Under the pieces are notes generated by a model, which saw only the letters and a program-made list of their open reading frames with translations, was not told the origin of the DNA and made no database searches. 64,000 bases of DNA from JANOZM01 sp031429355. Lineage in GTDB: Bacteria > Pseudomonadota > Gammaproteobacteria > Burkholderiales > Burkholderiaceae_E. The first letter of the stretch is position 1. Each line of letters begins with the position of its first letter. The stretch covers positions 248,001-312,000 of the forward strand of contig JANOZM010000013.1 in the NCBI GenBank assembly GCA_031429355.1. The letters run 5' to 3'. A program made the position numbers and the translations under genes. This document shows positions 35,419 through 44,843 of the stretch, one piece after another.

Positions 35419-36201
35419 ATGAACTCGAACGACGTTCGGATAGTCATTGAGGCCGCACTTTTGTGTGCCCAAGAGCCCATGCCCATCGGCCAATTGCGCC
35501 GACTCTTTGACGACGAAGTGGGCGCCGATACTTTAAAAACTGCGTTAGAAGAACTTGGCGAGACTTGGCATGGCCGAGGCCTGACCCTAGTTTCGTTGGC
35601 TACAGGCTGGCGCTTTCAAAGTAGTCCCGATATGGCGCTGTATTTTAGTCGCCTTAGCCCAGAAAAAACCCCGCGGTATTCGCGAGCGACTTTAGAAACG
35701 CTAACTATTATTGCTTATCGCCAGCCGGTTACTCGCGGCGATATTGAAGAAATTCGCGGTGTCACAGTTTCTTCGCAAGTGGTTAAAACCCTTGAAGACC
35801 GCGGCTGGATTGAAGTGATCGGCCATAAAGATGTAGTGGGTCGTCCAGCCTTGTTTGGAACAACTAAAGCATTCTTGAACGACCTAGGTTTAAATTCTCT
35901 GGATCAATTGCCTAACCTAGTTAGTGCCGAAAACGCTTTGGCAGATTCTATTCAAAGCGAAATCACTTTTGACGAAAATGCAGCAACCTTGCAGGCTGAT
36001 TTAGTAGCGGAAGTTGGTGCTGGAGTAGGTTCAGAGACAGACGCAGAAGCATGCCAAGAAGTGATACCCGAAGTAGAAACCGCTTCAGAGGCCAGTGCAG
36101 AACCGAAAGAAGTAAAAGGTCCAGTGGCTGAATCGGGCGACATCGAACAACAGCAAGAACAATTAGTAGTGCCTAATCCCATTGAGGGGACCCCCAAGTG
36201 A
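35419..36201 (+). CDS. scpB: Segregation and condensation protein B
   Basis: ScpB forms the SMC-ScpAB condensin complex with ScpA and SMC in chromosome organisation. The 260-residue protein has two winged-helix domains: IEAALLCAQEPMPIGQLRRL in the first, and RATLETLTIIAYRQPVTRGD followed by VVGRPALFGTT in the second, as typical for ScpB. An acidic Glu/Ala/Val-rich tail (about 175-260) makes it longer than the usual 180-200 residues. It overlaps rluB by three bases (GTGA), so the two are translationally coupled, an arrangement common in this class. Confidence 0.94.
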   Translation: MNSNDVRIVIEAALLCAQEPMPIGQLRRLFDDEVGADTLKTALEELGETWHGRGLTLVSLATGWRFQSSPDMALYFSRLSPEKTPRYSRATLETLTIIAYRQPVTRGDIEEIRGVTVSSQVVKTLEDRGWIEVIGHKDVVGRPALFGTTKAFLNDLGLNSLDQLPNLVSAENALADSIQSEITFDENAATLQADLVAEVGAGVGSETDAEACQEVIPEVETASEASAEPKEVKGPVAESGDIEQQQEQLVVPNPIEGTPK

Positions 36202-38936
36202 ACAAAGATGACATGCCAAGTAGTGACGATTTAGAAACCACGGCTGCAGCTAAAAAACCCCGCCGCAAGGCCGCGCCAAAACTAATCGAAACTGCGGTAG
36301 CAGCCGAAGCGCCAGTAGTAGTAAAAGCTGCAAAAAAAGTAGCAGCAAAAACAGTAGTAAAACTGCCAAAAGCAGCAAAAGTTGCTGCATCAGCTAGTGT
36401 TTCATCGTCGGAAGCCGAAAGTGTCGTCGAACAAAAAGTCGTGGTTCGTAAGCCCCGTGTTAAAAAAGTAGAAGTTTCAGAAGTTGTAGCTGCTGATAAT
36501 TCAGCCGTCCAAATAGATGTGCCAATAGTTGCTAAGCGCGCTCCACGAGTCGCTAAAGTTAAAACCGAACTAGAAGCGCCAGCGCAAAAAGCAGCCCAAC
36601 AACCAGCAGTGCAGCAACCAGTAGTACAGCAACCAATACAGCCGCAGTTGAGCTTAATTCCCGAAACGCAGCCAAAAATCGATTTCGTTCGCAGTGATGC
36701 TGACGGCAATTCAGCTGCGGTTTCTGTAACGCCAAACAGTTTTAATTCTGGTCTTCCAGGCGAAGAAGGTCAGCAAACTCGGCCGCATCGCCCGCCGCGC
36801 AATAATCGACGCGACCGCAATGCCCAGCAAGGTGACGAGCAATCCAACGATCGCCCAAATAGAAACAACCGAAATAACCGTAACAATCGCAATAACCAAA
36901 ACGGGGCAGATCGCACGGCGGCTAACCCAAATGGTAGCGATTCTGCGGTGCCAATGGTCGAAGACGATCCGTTGCCACAATTTGAATTAAATGCAGCTGT
37001 TGGCCTAAATGCAGCCGACCAATCTAGACCAAAACGTGGTAATCCCCGCAATCGCCCAAGCCCTGAAGTTGATGACGAATCATCCAAATTGCACAAGGCT
37101 TTGGCCGACGCAGGTTTGGGTTCGCGTCGCGAAATGGAAGAGCTTATTTTGCAAGGCCGCGTCTCGGTGAACAACGCGCCAGCACACGTTGGTCAACGTC
37201 TTAATGCTAACGATCAAGTCCGCGTAAACGGTCGGATTATTCGCCGCCGCGCTGTGCAATTGCCACCACGCGTGTTGTTGTATCACAAGCCGGCTGGTGA
37301 AATGGTGACTCGTGAAGATCCCGCGCATCGCCCGTTAGTGTTTGATCGTTTGCCACGTTTGCAAGGCCAGCGCTGGGTCGCCGTAGGGCGCCTCGATTTT
37401 AATACCGAGGGCTTATTAATTTTTACAACGTCGGGTGATTTGGCTAATCGCTTAAGTCATCCACGTTATGGCTGGGAGCGCGAATACGCAGTGCGCATTT
37501 TGGGTCGTCTCGACGAAGAATCGCGCGAAAAGTTATTGGCGGGTATTCAGCTCGACGACGGACCTGCTGCATTTAGTTCCATCGAAGATTTAGGTGGCGA
37601 CGGTGCCAACGCTTGGTATCGCGTCGTTATTGCCGAAGGCCGCAATCGCGAAGTACGTCGCATGTTCGAAGCGGTTCAGCTAACAGTTAGTCGCTTATGT
37701 CGGGTGCGTTTTGGTCCGGTTGCCTTGCCAAGTCAATTGCGTCGTGGTCGTTGGGTCGAGCTCGATGAGCAAGATATTAAATTACTCAATACAGCGATTC
37801 GCGAAGCAGGACAAAATAATCCAAGTGGACGTCCGGGCGCAGAATTGGCCGACGAAAATGGCAATCCACTAGGCGCTGATGACGAGTCAATGGACTCGCC
37901 AGGCGTGCCATTGTTAGACGAAAATGGCGTGGCAATTCCAGGACAATTTGCACCTAAAGTTAATGCACCACGAAACGCGGCCGGAAGAAATGCCGGGCAA
38001 GGTCGTGAACGTGGACCAGGTCGTGGCCAAGGACAAGGACGTGGACAAGAGCGCAGTGACGAGCGTGGTGAAGGCCGCGTTCGCAATGCCCCGCGCAACG
38101 CAAATCGTAATCCGCCGCGGGTTCATCCCAATCGCATCGATCCAGAAGAAGCGTTATCTCGTGACCCACGTTTTGCGGACAATTCGGATGAGTTTGGCGC
38201 ATTGCCGGATATGAACGATCCGTTGGAGCATCAACCGCCCGCGTCGTATGTCGATAAAAACGCAAAGCGTCAAGATATTGATCTTGATGAATCGGAAACC
38301 GATGACACTTGGCAGCCACGCAGCGCAACGGCGCATCTAGAAGGTATTACCCGTTTAGTTCGCAAAGCAGCGCGAATCGAGCGGCCAGCAGGCAGCACCC
38401 CTAACGCCGGCCGTGGCCGTCGTACTGGTGGCGGACAGGGTGGTGGCCAGAATAATCGCTTTGCTGGCGGTGGCGCGGGTGGCGGCGCAGCGGGAGGTAC
38501 TGGCGCAAACGGTGGTCGTCGTAAAACACGTGGTCAGCCGGGTAGCGGTACGCCCAGCTTTACCGGCCCAATGGATAGTAAACGCACTGATCAAGTTAGT
38601 TTAGATCAGGCTTCTGGTCAGGGTCGTCGTCGTCCCGATGGGCAAAATGCCAATCGCGGTGCACGTGGTCCCCAGGGCCAACCTGGTACCGGAAACCCGC
38701 GTGGCCCGAACACTGGTCAGCGTCCCCCTGGAAAAAGTCGCAACCCTAACGGTGGGCAAAATCGTGGTCAAAATCGCGGTCGCAATACCAATCGCGGTGC
38801 GGGCGGTGATGGCGCTTTAGGTGGAAACAGCGGTGGCGGCAATAGTGGAAACAACGGTAGGGGCACCGGAGGCGGCTCAGACACAGGCGGCGACGCTGGT
38901 GGTGGTAACAACAGTTCGGGCGGCGGTGCTGAATAG
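36198..38936 (+). CDS. rluB: 23S rRNA pseudouridine synthase RluB with long disordered tails
   Basis: RluB makes pseudouridine 2605 of 23S rRNA. Its conserved core lies in the middle of 912 residues: an S4 RNA-binding domain (about 295-355, LHKALADAGLGSRREMEELI) and the synthase domain with the catalytic Asp in VGRLDFNTEGLLIFT, then GRNREVRRMFEAV. E. coli RluB has about 290 residues. Here an Ala/Lys/Val-rich N-terminal stretch and an Arg/Gly/Asn/Gln-rich C-terminal tail of about 350 residues are added, probably disordered and RNA-binding. Start is GTG at 36198, overlapping scpB. Low-complexity tails occur in betaproteobacterial RluB, but these are very long. Confidence 0.92.
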   Translation: MNKDDMPSSDDLETTAAAKKPRRKAAPKLIETAVAAEAPVVVKAAKKVAAKTVVKLPKAAKVAASASVSSSEAESVVEQKVVVRKPRVKKVEVSEVVAADNSAVQIDVPIVAKRAPRVAKVKTELEAPAQKAAQQPAVQQPVVQQPIQPQLSLIPETQPKIDFVRSDADGNSAAVSVTPNSFNSGLPGEEGQQTRPHRPPRNNRRDRNAQQGDEQSNDRPNRNNRNNRNNRNNQNGADRTAANPNGSDSAVPMVEDDPLPQFELNAAVGLNAADQSRPKRGNPRNRPSPEVDDESSKLHKALADAGLGSRREMEELILQGRVSVNNAPAHVGQRLNANDQVRVNGRIIRRRAVQLPPRVLLYHKPAGEMVTREDPAHRPLVFDRLPRLQGQRWVAVGRLDFNTEGLLIFTTSGDLANRLSHPRYGWEREYAVRILGRLDEESREKLLAGIQLDDGPAAFSSIEDLGGDGANAWYRVVIAEGRNREVRRMFEAVQLTVSRLCRVRFGPVALPSQLRRGRWVELDEQDIKLLNTAIREAGQNNPSGRPGAELADENGNPLGADDESMDSPGVPLLDENGVAIPGQFAPKVNAPRNAAGRNAGQGRERGPGRGQGQGRGQERSDERGEGRVRNAPRNANRNPPRVHPNRIDPEEALSRDPRFADNSDEFGALPDMNDPLEHQPPASYVDKNAKRQDIDLDESETDDTWQPRSATAHLEGITRLVRKAARIERPAGSTPNAGRGRRTGGGQGGGQNNRFAGGGAGGGAAGGTGANGGRRKTRGQPGSGTPSFTGPMDSKRTDQVSLDQASGQGRRRPDGQNANRGARGPQGQPGTGNPRGPNTGQRPPGKSRNPNGGQNRGQNRGRNTNRGAGGDGALGGNSGGGNSGNNGRGTGGGSDTGGDAGGGNNSSGGGAE

Positions 38937-38970
38937 CCACGTTGTGGGGGTGTACCAGCCAGTTTTGGGG

Positions 38971-38979
38971 TGGTATACT
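38971..38979 (+). promoter_or_regulatory. Extended -10 promoter for the rimP operon
   Basis: TGGTATACT is an extended -10 element (TGn plus TATACT at 38974-38979), about 95 bases before rimP. No good -35 box is seen at the right distance. Transcription from here would read through the hairpin at 39034 before rimP. Confidence 0.5.
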
Positions 38980-39033
38980 CTAAAGCTGTGTTGAGTGCGC
39001 CAAAGTAATAACGGCCGCACAAGTTTCTCGAAC

Positions 39034-39057
39034 CGGGCTGTTTTGCAGCCCGTTTTT
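39034..39057 (+). terminator. Intrinsic terminator or attenuator in the rimP leader
   Basis: CGGGCTG, a five-base loop TTTTG, CAGCCCG and then five T residues form a canonical terminator. It lies after rluB but also downstream of the predicted rimP promoter and only 14 bases before the rimP ATG. It could end rluB transcripts or attenuate rimP-nusA-infB. Confidence 0.8.
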
Positions 39058-39071
39058 ATTTGTATTTTAAA

Positions 39072-39896
39072 ATGACCACCCTGTATGCATCCAATTTACA
39101 CACAACGATAGAACAAACCGTTTCCGGTTTGGGCTATGAACTAGTGGACGTCGAGTTCGCTGGTCGTGCTTTGTTGCGTGTCACCATTGATTGGCCATAC
39201 GAAAAAATTAAGCAGCACATCGAAGCGTTAAAAAAGCAGCGCAAAGCAAATAATCAGGCAGATCAAGAAATCGCGCCATGGGATGTTGTGTTTGTGAATG
39301 TCGAAGACTGCGAAAAAGTAAGTCGTCAGCTTACTTATGTGCTTACAGTAGAAAATATCGAATATAGCCGTCTAGAAGTTTCTACACCTGGGCTCGATCG
39401 CCCGCTGAAGAAACCGCACGACTATGCGCGTTTTGTTGGGCAAGAAGTGAAGTTACGGTTGCGTATGCCCATGGGTGGTCGCCGTAATTTCGAAGGTGTT
39501 TTGCAATTGCTAGACGATGGGCAATTTGGACTCGATTGGGATGAACAGCCTAAGGCCAGTAAGAAAACTGTAACCACTAATGCCGATGGCGATGGTAGTG
39601 TCGACGGCGATACAGATGGCAGTGCGATGCCAGCAACCGTTGCCAAACCTAAAAAAGCTAAAGCCGGAAAAACCAACGCAAAAAGTAAAGCAGCAGTGTT
39701 AGATGCAACGCTACCTGACGAAGATGCTGATAGCAGTACCCAAAAAAATGTAGCTCCCTCAAAGGCCAGTGCAGCGGATCAAGCCGTTACCAAGCGTTTG
39801 AGTTTTGTATTTGAAGATGTTGATAAGGCCAGTTTGGTTCCTCAAGTGGTCTTTAACCGCAATAAAGAACAATCTGTAAAAAGAGGTCAAAAATGA
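39072..39896 (+). CDS. rimP: Ribosome maturation factor RimP with large insertion
   Basis: RimP assists 30S subunit maturation. The first 150 residues hold the family core (YELVDVEFAGRALLRVTIDW, EDCEKVSRQLTYVL, LEVSTPGLDRPLKKPHDYAR). From about residue 150 to 245 a Lys/Ala/Asp/Thr-rich, probably disordered insertion separates the core from a final segment (LSFVFEDVDKASLVPQVVF) that matches the normal C-terminal SH3-like end. The total of 274 residues compares with about 150 in E. coli. ATG 39072 is preferred to an in-frame TTG at 39060. It overlaps nusA by four bases. Confidence 0.92.
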   Translation: MTTLYASNLHTTIEQTVSGLGYELVDVEFAGRALLRVTIDWPYEKIKQHIEALKKQRKANNQADQEIAPWDVVFVNVEDCEKVSRQLTYVLTVENIEYSRLEVSTPGLDRPLKKPHDYARFVGQEVKLRLRMPMGGRRNFEGVLQLLDDGQFGLDWDEQPKASKKTVTTNADGDGSVDGDTDGSAMPATVAKPKKAKAGKTNAKSKAAVLDATLPDEDADSSTQKNVAPSKASAADQAVTKRLSFVFEDVDKASLVPQVVFNRNKEQSVKRGQK

Positions 39897-41371
39897 GTCG
39901 TGAGATGTTGCTATTAGTTGATGCTTTAGCCCGCGAAAAAAACGTTGCGCGCGAGATAGTCTTTGCCGCACTAGAATCGGCGCTGGCATCGGCCACCAAA
40001 AAACGCTTTAAAGACGAAGTCGATGTGCGCGTAACGATGGACCGTGAAGACGGTACGCACGAAGCCTTCCGTCGCTGGCACGTCATTCCTGATGGCGAGT
40101 TAGAGGATCATGATTTACAGATTATTCTGACCGAAGCGCGTAAGCAAATTCCCGATATCGAATTGGGCGAGTTTGTTGAAGAAGAGCTAGAAGCAGAAGA
40201 CTTTGGCCGTATCGGTGCGCAAGCGGCCAAGCAAGTTATTTTGCAAAAAATTCGCGATGCTGAACGCGATCAAATTATTAACGACTTTCTCGAGCGTGGC
40301 GATTCAATGGTTTCTGGCGCTATTAAGCGTATGGACCGTGAAGGCGCAATTATCGAATCCGGTCGCGTAGAAGCCCGTTTGCCGCGCGATGCAATGATTC
40401 CAAAAGAGAATTTACGCGTTGGCGATCGCATTCGTGCCTACGTACAAAAGCTCAATCGCGAAGGCCGTGGCCCGCAATTAATTTTGTCGCGTATTTCGCC
40501 CGAGTTTATTATGAAGTTGTTCGAAATTGAAGTACCCGAAATCGAGCAAGGTTTGCTCGAAATTAAAGGTGCTGCACGCGATCCGGGTGTACGCGCAAAA
40601 ATTGCAGTACAAGCGCACGACCGTCGTATCGATCCAATTGGTACATGCGTTGGTGTGCGTGGTTCACGGGTGCAAGCAGTTACCCAAGAATTAGCAGGCG
40701 AACGTGTTGATATTGTGTTGTGGTCCGAAGATCCAGCGCAATTTGTAATTGGTGCTTTGGCTCCGGCCAACGTTTCTTCAATTTTGGTTGACGAAGAAAA
40801 GCACAGCATGGACGTTGTAGTTGACGAAGAAAACTTGGCGCTAGCCATCGGTACTGGTGGCCGTAACGTACGTTTGGCTTCCGAGTTAACCGGTTGGCAA
40901 ATTAACATCATGACTGCCGACGAAAGCGCTGAAAAGCAAGCCGGTGAGCGTGATGGTATTCGTGCTTCGTTTATCGAAAAACTCGACGTTGATGAAGACG
41001 TTGCCGATATGTTGATCGACGAAGGCTTTACTAACTTGGAAGAGATTGCATACATTCCAAAAGAAGAGCTTATGTCGATTGAAGGTTTCGATGAAGACAC
41101 CGTTACCGAGTTGCGTGACCGCGCCCGAAATGTGTTGTTAACCGAAGCCATTGTTAAAGAAGAAAAAATTGAAAGCACTACCGAAGATTTATTGTCGTTG
41201 GATGGCATGGACCGCGATTTAGCGGCCAAGCTTGCCGATAGCAAAATCTTTACTCGTGATGAATTGGCTGAATTGGCTGTAGACGAGTTAGTAGATGCAA
41301 CCGGTGTGGATGAAGAGCGTGCCAAGGTGTTAATTATGGCGGCGCGTGCACATTGGTTCGAAGAGTCGTAA
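39893..41371 (+). CDS. nusA: Transcription termination/antitermination protein NusA
   Basis: NusA binds RNA polymerase and controls pausing, termination and antitermination. The 492-residue protein begins MSREMLLLVDALAREKNV (N-terminal domain), followed by an S1 domain (about 135-200), KH domains with GTCVGVRGSRVQAVTQEL and AIGTGGRNVRLASELTGW, and two C-terminal acidic repeats (about 365-490), the usual proteobacterial set. It overlaps rimP by four bases and lies upstream of infB in the conserved order. Confidence 0.97.
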   Translation: MSREMLLLVDALAREKNVAREIVFAALESALASATKKRFKDEVDVRVTMDREDGTHEAFRRWHVIPDGELEDHDLQIILTEARKQIPDIELGEFVEEELEAEDFGRIGAQAAKQVILQKIRDAERDQIINDFLERGDSMVSGAIKRMDREGAIIESGRVEARLPRDAMIPKENLRVGDRIRAYVQKLNREGRGPQLILSRISPEFIMKLFEIEVPEIEQGLLEIKGAARDPGVRAKIAVQAHDRRIDPIGTCVGVRGSRVQAVTQELAGERVDIVLWSEDPAQFVIGALAPANVSSILVDEEKHSMDVVVDEENLALAIGTGGRNVRLASELTGWQINIMTADESAEKQAGERDGIRASFIEKLDVDEDVADMLIDEGFTNLEEIAYIPKEELMSIEGFDEDTVTELRDRARNVLLTEAIVKEEKIESTTEDLLSLDGMDRDLAAKLADSKIFTRDELAELAVDELVDATGVDEERAKVLIMAARAHWFEES

Positions 41372-41442
41372 ATTTGCAGCAAAAAGATCAGTAGCAAAAA
41401 AATAAGTAGTTGGCATCAATAGGCATGCTAGAAAGAAAATCA

Positions 41443-44385
41443 ATGGCCAGTACGACAATCGCAAAATTTGCAACCGAACTTAATGTTCCGGTCGATGTGC
41501 TGCTAGAGCAGCTCAAAGGGGCTGGCGTTAGCAAAACGAGCGGCGATGAAGAGCTTAGCGAAACCGATAAGCAGCAGTTGCTATCGGGGCTTCGCCGCGC
41601 TCATGGTTCGGGTGACGATGCGAGCAAAAAACGCATTACGATTACGCGCAAACAAACCACCGAAATTAAGCAAGCTGATAGCTCAGGAAAGGCACGCACA
41701 ATCCAAGTGGAAGTGCGTAAGCGCCGTACCTTTGTTAAACGTGATGATGAAACCGGTGCGCCAGTTGCAGAAGAAGTTGTTAATCAGGCAGCAACGCAAG
41801 CGGCAACACCGGTTATTAACGAAGCCGAACTAGCCATCCGCGCGCAAGAAGATGACCGTCAACGTCAACTGTTAGAGCATCAAGCGCAAGAGCTGAAAGA
41901 AAAGCAAGAGCGTTTTGAAGCCGACCGTGTTCGTGAAGAACGTGCCGCCGAAGAAGCCGCTGTACTAGCGAACAAGGCCCAAAAGCTGGCCGACGATGCT
42001 GCAAAATCGGCAGCGCAAGCTAGTGAAGAAGCAGCCCACCCAGTGGTCTCGCCAGATGCCAACTTAGAGCAAGTTCAAAAAGAAACTGACGCTGCAAAAG
42101 CGCGCCAAGCGGCTCGCGAAGCCGAAGCTGCCGCCGCTGCCCAAGCTGCTGCCGATGCACGTAAAGCACAAGAAGCTGCCGCTGCTAACGCAGTTGCCGC
42201 CAAGCAACGCGCCGAAGACGAAATGCAAGCCATCAAAAAGATGATGGCTGATGCGCGTAAACCCAAGCCGCCACCTGCACCCATTCCACCACCGGCACCA
42301 GTTGTTGCCCCAGTGGCTAAAGTGGCGCCTGGTGCGCGTACCGCGGGCCCAGGTGGCGCAACCTTGCATCGCAAACCCGGTGTTCCCGGTTCAGCAGCTG
42401 CGCCTGGTGCCGATAAAGGTGGTGCAGCAAAACCACCAGCGGCTGGCGACAAAGATAAAAAGCATCTCAAGTCCAGCAACTTGTCATCAACTTGGCAAGA
42501 AGACGCACAGAAAAAACGTCAAATTAAAACCCGTGGCGATGCCTCGGGCGGTGTTGGTCAGTGGCGCGGTCCTAAGGGTCGTGGTGGTCGCGATAATCGC
42601 AACAACGAGCCAGCACCAGCAGCAGAATTCGTAGCACGCGATATTCATATCGCCGAAACGATTACCGTTGCCGAGCTAGCGCACAAAATGTCGGTTAAGG
42701 CAGCCGAAGTGATTAAGTCGTTAATGAAGATGGGGCAAATGGTTACGATTAACCAAGTGCTCGATCAAGACACGGCCATGATTGTGGTCGAAGAATTAGG
42801 CCACAAAGCGCTAGCTGCCAAGTTGGATGATCCAGAATCAGACATGGTCGAAGACCAAGGCAGTGGCGATGCTGTGTTGGTTAAGCGTCCGCCAGTTGTA
42901 ACTGTGATGGGCCACGTTGACCACGGTAAAACTTCGTTACTCGACTATATTCGTCGCGCCAAAGTTGCCTCAGGCGAAGCCGGTGGTATTACTCAGCATA
43001 TCGGTGCCTACCACGTGGAAACACCACGCGGTGTGGTTACCTTCTTGGACACTCCGGGTCACGAAGCGTTTACCGCCATGCGTGCTCGCGGTGCCAAGGC
43101 AACCGATTTAGTTATTTTGGTGGTTGCAGCCGATGACGGCGTAATGCCACAAACCATTGAAGCGATTGCACATGCAAAAGCCGCTGGTGTGCCAATTGTT
43201 GTTGCAATGAATAAAATTGACAAACCCGAAGCCAACCCAGAGCGCCTTAAGCAAGAGCTAGTGGCGCATCAAGTTATCCCCGAGGACTACGGTGGCGAAT
43301 CGCCATTTGTTCCAGTCTCGGCGCGTACTGGTCAAGGTATTGATGAGTTGCTAGAAAACGTCTTGTTGCAAGCCGAAGTATTAGAATTAACAGCGCCAAA
43401 AGATGCACCTGCTAAAGGCGTTATTATTGAAGCGCGTCTTGATAAAGGTCGCGGTCCAGTAGCAACACTATTGGTGACCTCAGGTACTTTGCGTCGTGGC
43501 GATGTACTGTTGGCCGGTTCTGCTTACGGTCGCATTCGTGCAATGTTGGATGAAAACGGTAAACCGGTGGACGAAGCTGGTCCATCGATTCCGGTTGAAA
43601 TTCAAGGTTTGTCGGAAGTGCCAAGCGCTGGTGATGATGCGTTAGTGATTATCGACGAGCGTAAAGCGCGCGAAATTGCATTGTTCCGTCAAGGCAAGTT
43701 CCGCGAAACTAAGTTAGCGAAACAGCAAGCGGCAAAACTAGAAAACATCTTCGAGAACGCCAATTCCGAAGCCAAGACTTTGGCCTTAATTATTAAGTCT
43801 GACGTACAAGGTTCGCAAGAAGCGTTGTCTCACGCCATGATGAAGTTGGCGACCGACGAAGTGCGCGTTCAAGTGGTTCACCAGCAGGTTGGTGGCATTA
43901 CAGAGAGCGACATTAACTTGGCCGTTGCATCAAAGGCCGTGGTTATTGGCTTTAACGTACGAGCCGATCAAGCAGCGCGTAAATTGGCCGAGACCAACGG
44001 CATTGACATTCGTTACTACAACATTATTTACGATGCGGTAGACGAAGTTAAAGCAGCCATGTCCGGTATGTTATCGCCCGATAAGAAGGAAGAAATTATC
44101 GGTATGGTGCAAATTCGCCAAGTGATCCGTATTCCAAAAGTTGGTCTCATTGCCGGTTGTATGGTTACCAACGGATTCGTTCGTCGCAATTCCAACATTC
44201 GTTTGTTGCGTGATAACGTGGTCATTTGGACGGGCGAGCTCGATTCGCTCAAGCGCTTTAAAGACGACGTTAAAGAAGTTAAAGACGGCTTCGAGTGCGG
44301 CCTGTCACTAAAGAACTTTGAAGACTTAAAAGAAGGCGATCAGTTGGAAGCGTTTGAAATTAAAGAAGTAGCGCGTACGCTGTAA
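41443..44385 (+). CDS. infB: Translation initiation factor IF-2
   Basis: IF-2 is the GTPase that places initiator tRNA on the 30S subunit. The protein has about 980 residues. IF2_N-type domains are present near the N-terminus (MASTTIAKFATELNVPVDVL) and before the G-domain (ITVAELAHKMSVKAAEVIKS). Between them runs a long Ala/Glu/Lys and Pro/Gly linker. The G-domain shows GHVDHGKTS (G1), DTPGHEAF (G3) and NKID (G4), followed by the C-terminal fMet-tRNA binding domains. I place the start at ATG 41443, which gives the family N-terminus; ATG 41425 and TTG 41410 are upstream alternatives. It overlaps rbfA by one base. Confidence 0.97.
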   Translation: MASTTIAKFATELNVPVDVLLEQLKGAGVSKTSGDEELSETDKQQLLSGLRRAHGSGDDASKKRITITRKQTTEIKQADSSGKARTIQVEVRKRRTFVKRDDETGAPVAEEVVNQAATQAATPVINEAELAIRAQEDDRQRQLLEHQAQELKEKQERFEADRVREERAAEEAAVLANKAQKLADDAAKSAAQASEEAAHPVVSPDANLEQVQKETDAAKARQAAREAEAAAAAQAAADARKAQEAAAANAVAAKQRAEDEMQAIKKMMADARKPKPPPAPIPPPAPVVAPVAKVAPGARTAGPGGATLHRKPGVPGSAAAPGADKGGAAKPPAAGDKDKKHLKSSNLSSTWQEDAQKKRQIKTRGDASGGVGQWRGPKGRGGRDNRNNEPAPAAEFVARDIHIAETITVAELAHKMSVKAAEVIKSLMKMGQMVTINQVLDQDTAMIVVEELGHKALAAKLDDPESDMVEDQGSGDAVLVKRPPVVTVMGHVDHGKTSLLDYIRRAKVASGEAGGITQHIGAYHVETPRGVVTFLDTPGHEAFTAMRARGAKATDLVILVVAADDGVMPQTIEAIAHAKAAGVPIVVAMNKIDKPEANPERLKQELVAHQVIPEDYGGESPFVPVSARTGQGIDELLENVLLQAEVLELTAPKDAPAKGVIIEARLDKGRGPVATLLVTSGTLRRGDVLLAGSAYGRIRAMLDENGKPVDEAGPSIPVEIQGLSEVPSAGDDALVIIDERKAREIALFRQGKFRETKLAKQQAAKLENIFENANSEAKTLALIIKSDVQGSQEALSHAMMKLATDEVRVQVVHQQVGGITESDINLAVASKAVVIGFNVRADQAARKLAETNGIDIRYYNIIYDAVDEVKAAMSGMLSPDKKEEIIGMVQIRQVIRIPKVGLIAGCMVTNGFVRRNSNIRLLRDNVVIWTGELDSLKRFKDDVKEVKDGFECGLSLKNFEDLKEGDQLEAFEIKEVARTL

Positions 44386-44843
44386 TGAAACACAATTCGC
44401 GACATTCATCATCCATGCCGGCCCGCGGAGTACGCGTGGCCGAGCAACTGATGCATGAAATCGCGGTGATGATTCGCGCCGAAGTTAAAGACCCGCGTAT
44501 TGGTTTAATCACCATTACCGGTGTCGACTTAACGCCAGACTATGCCTACGCCACCGTGTACTTTACGGTGCTGCCTAGCGACGACGAAACCGTTACGCGT
44601 ACGACTCAAGGCTTACAAGCTGCCTCGGGGTTTTTGCGTGGGCAAATTGGTCGTCGTGTGCGCATTCATACAACACCCGAATTACGCTTTAAGCACGATC
44701 CATCGGTAGAGCGGGGCGCAGAAATTTCTTCGCTTATTTCTAAAGCCAATTCGGTTCGCGCTGCCGATAGCGAAAACGATGCTGTGCCTGTGCAAACAGT
44801 GCCAGAAGCAGTTCCAGACGAGGTCGTTAAGAAGAACCTATGA
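44385..44843 (+). CDS. rbfA: 30S ribosome-binding factor RbfA
   Basis: RbfA helps mature the 5' end of 16S rRNA and is a cold-shock factor. The 152-residue protein has the KH-like core (VRVAEQLMHEIAVMIRAEVK, then RIGLITITGVDLTPDYAYAT and the conserved PELRFKHDPS). A short acidic C-terminal tail extends past the usual 120-130 residues. It is joined to infB by TAATG and to truB by an ATGA overlap, so the three genes are translationally coupled. Confidence 0.95.
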   Translation: MKHNSRHSSSMPARGVRVAEQLMHEIAVMIRAEVKDPRIGLITITGVDLTPDYAYATVYFTVLPSDDETVTRTTQGLQAASGFLRGQIGRRVRIHTTPELRFKHDPSVERGAEISSLISKANSVRAADSENDAVPVQTVPEAVPDEVVKKNL

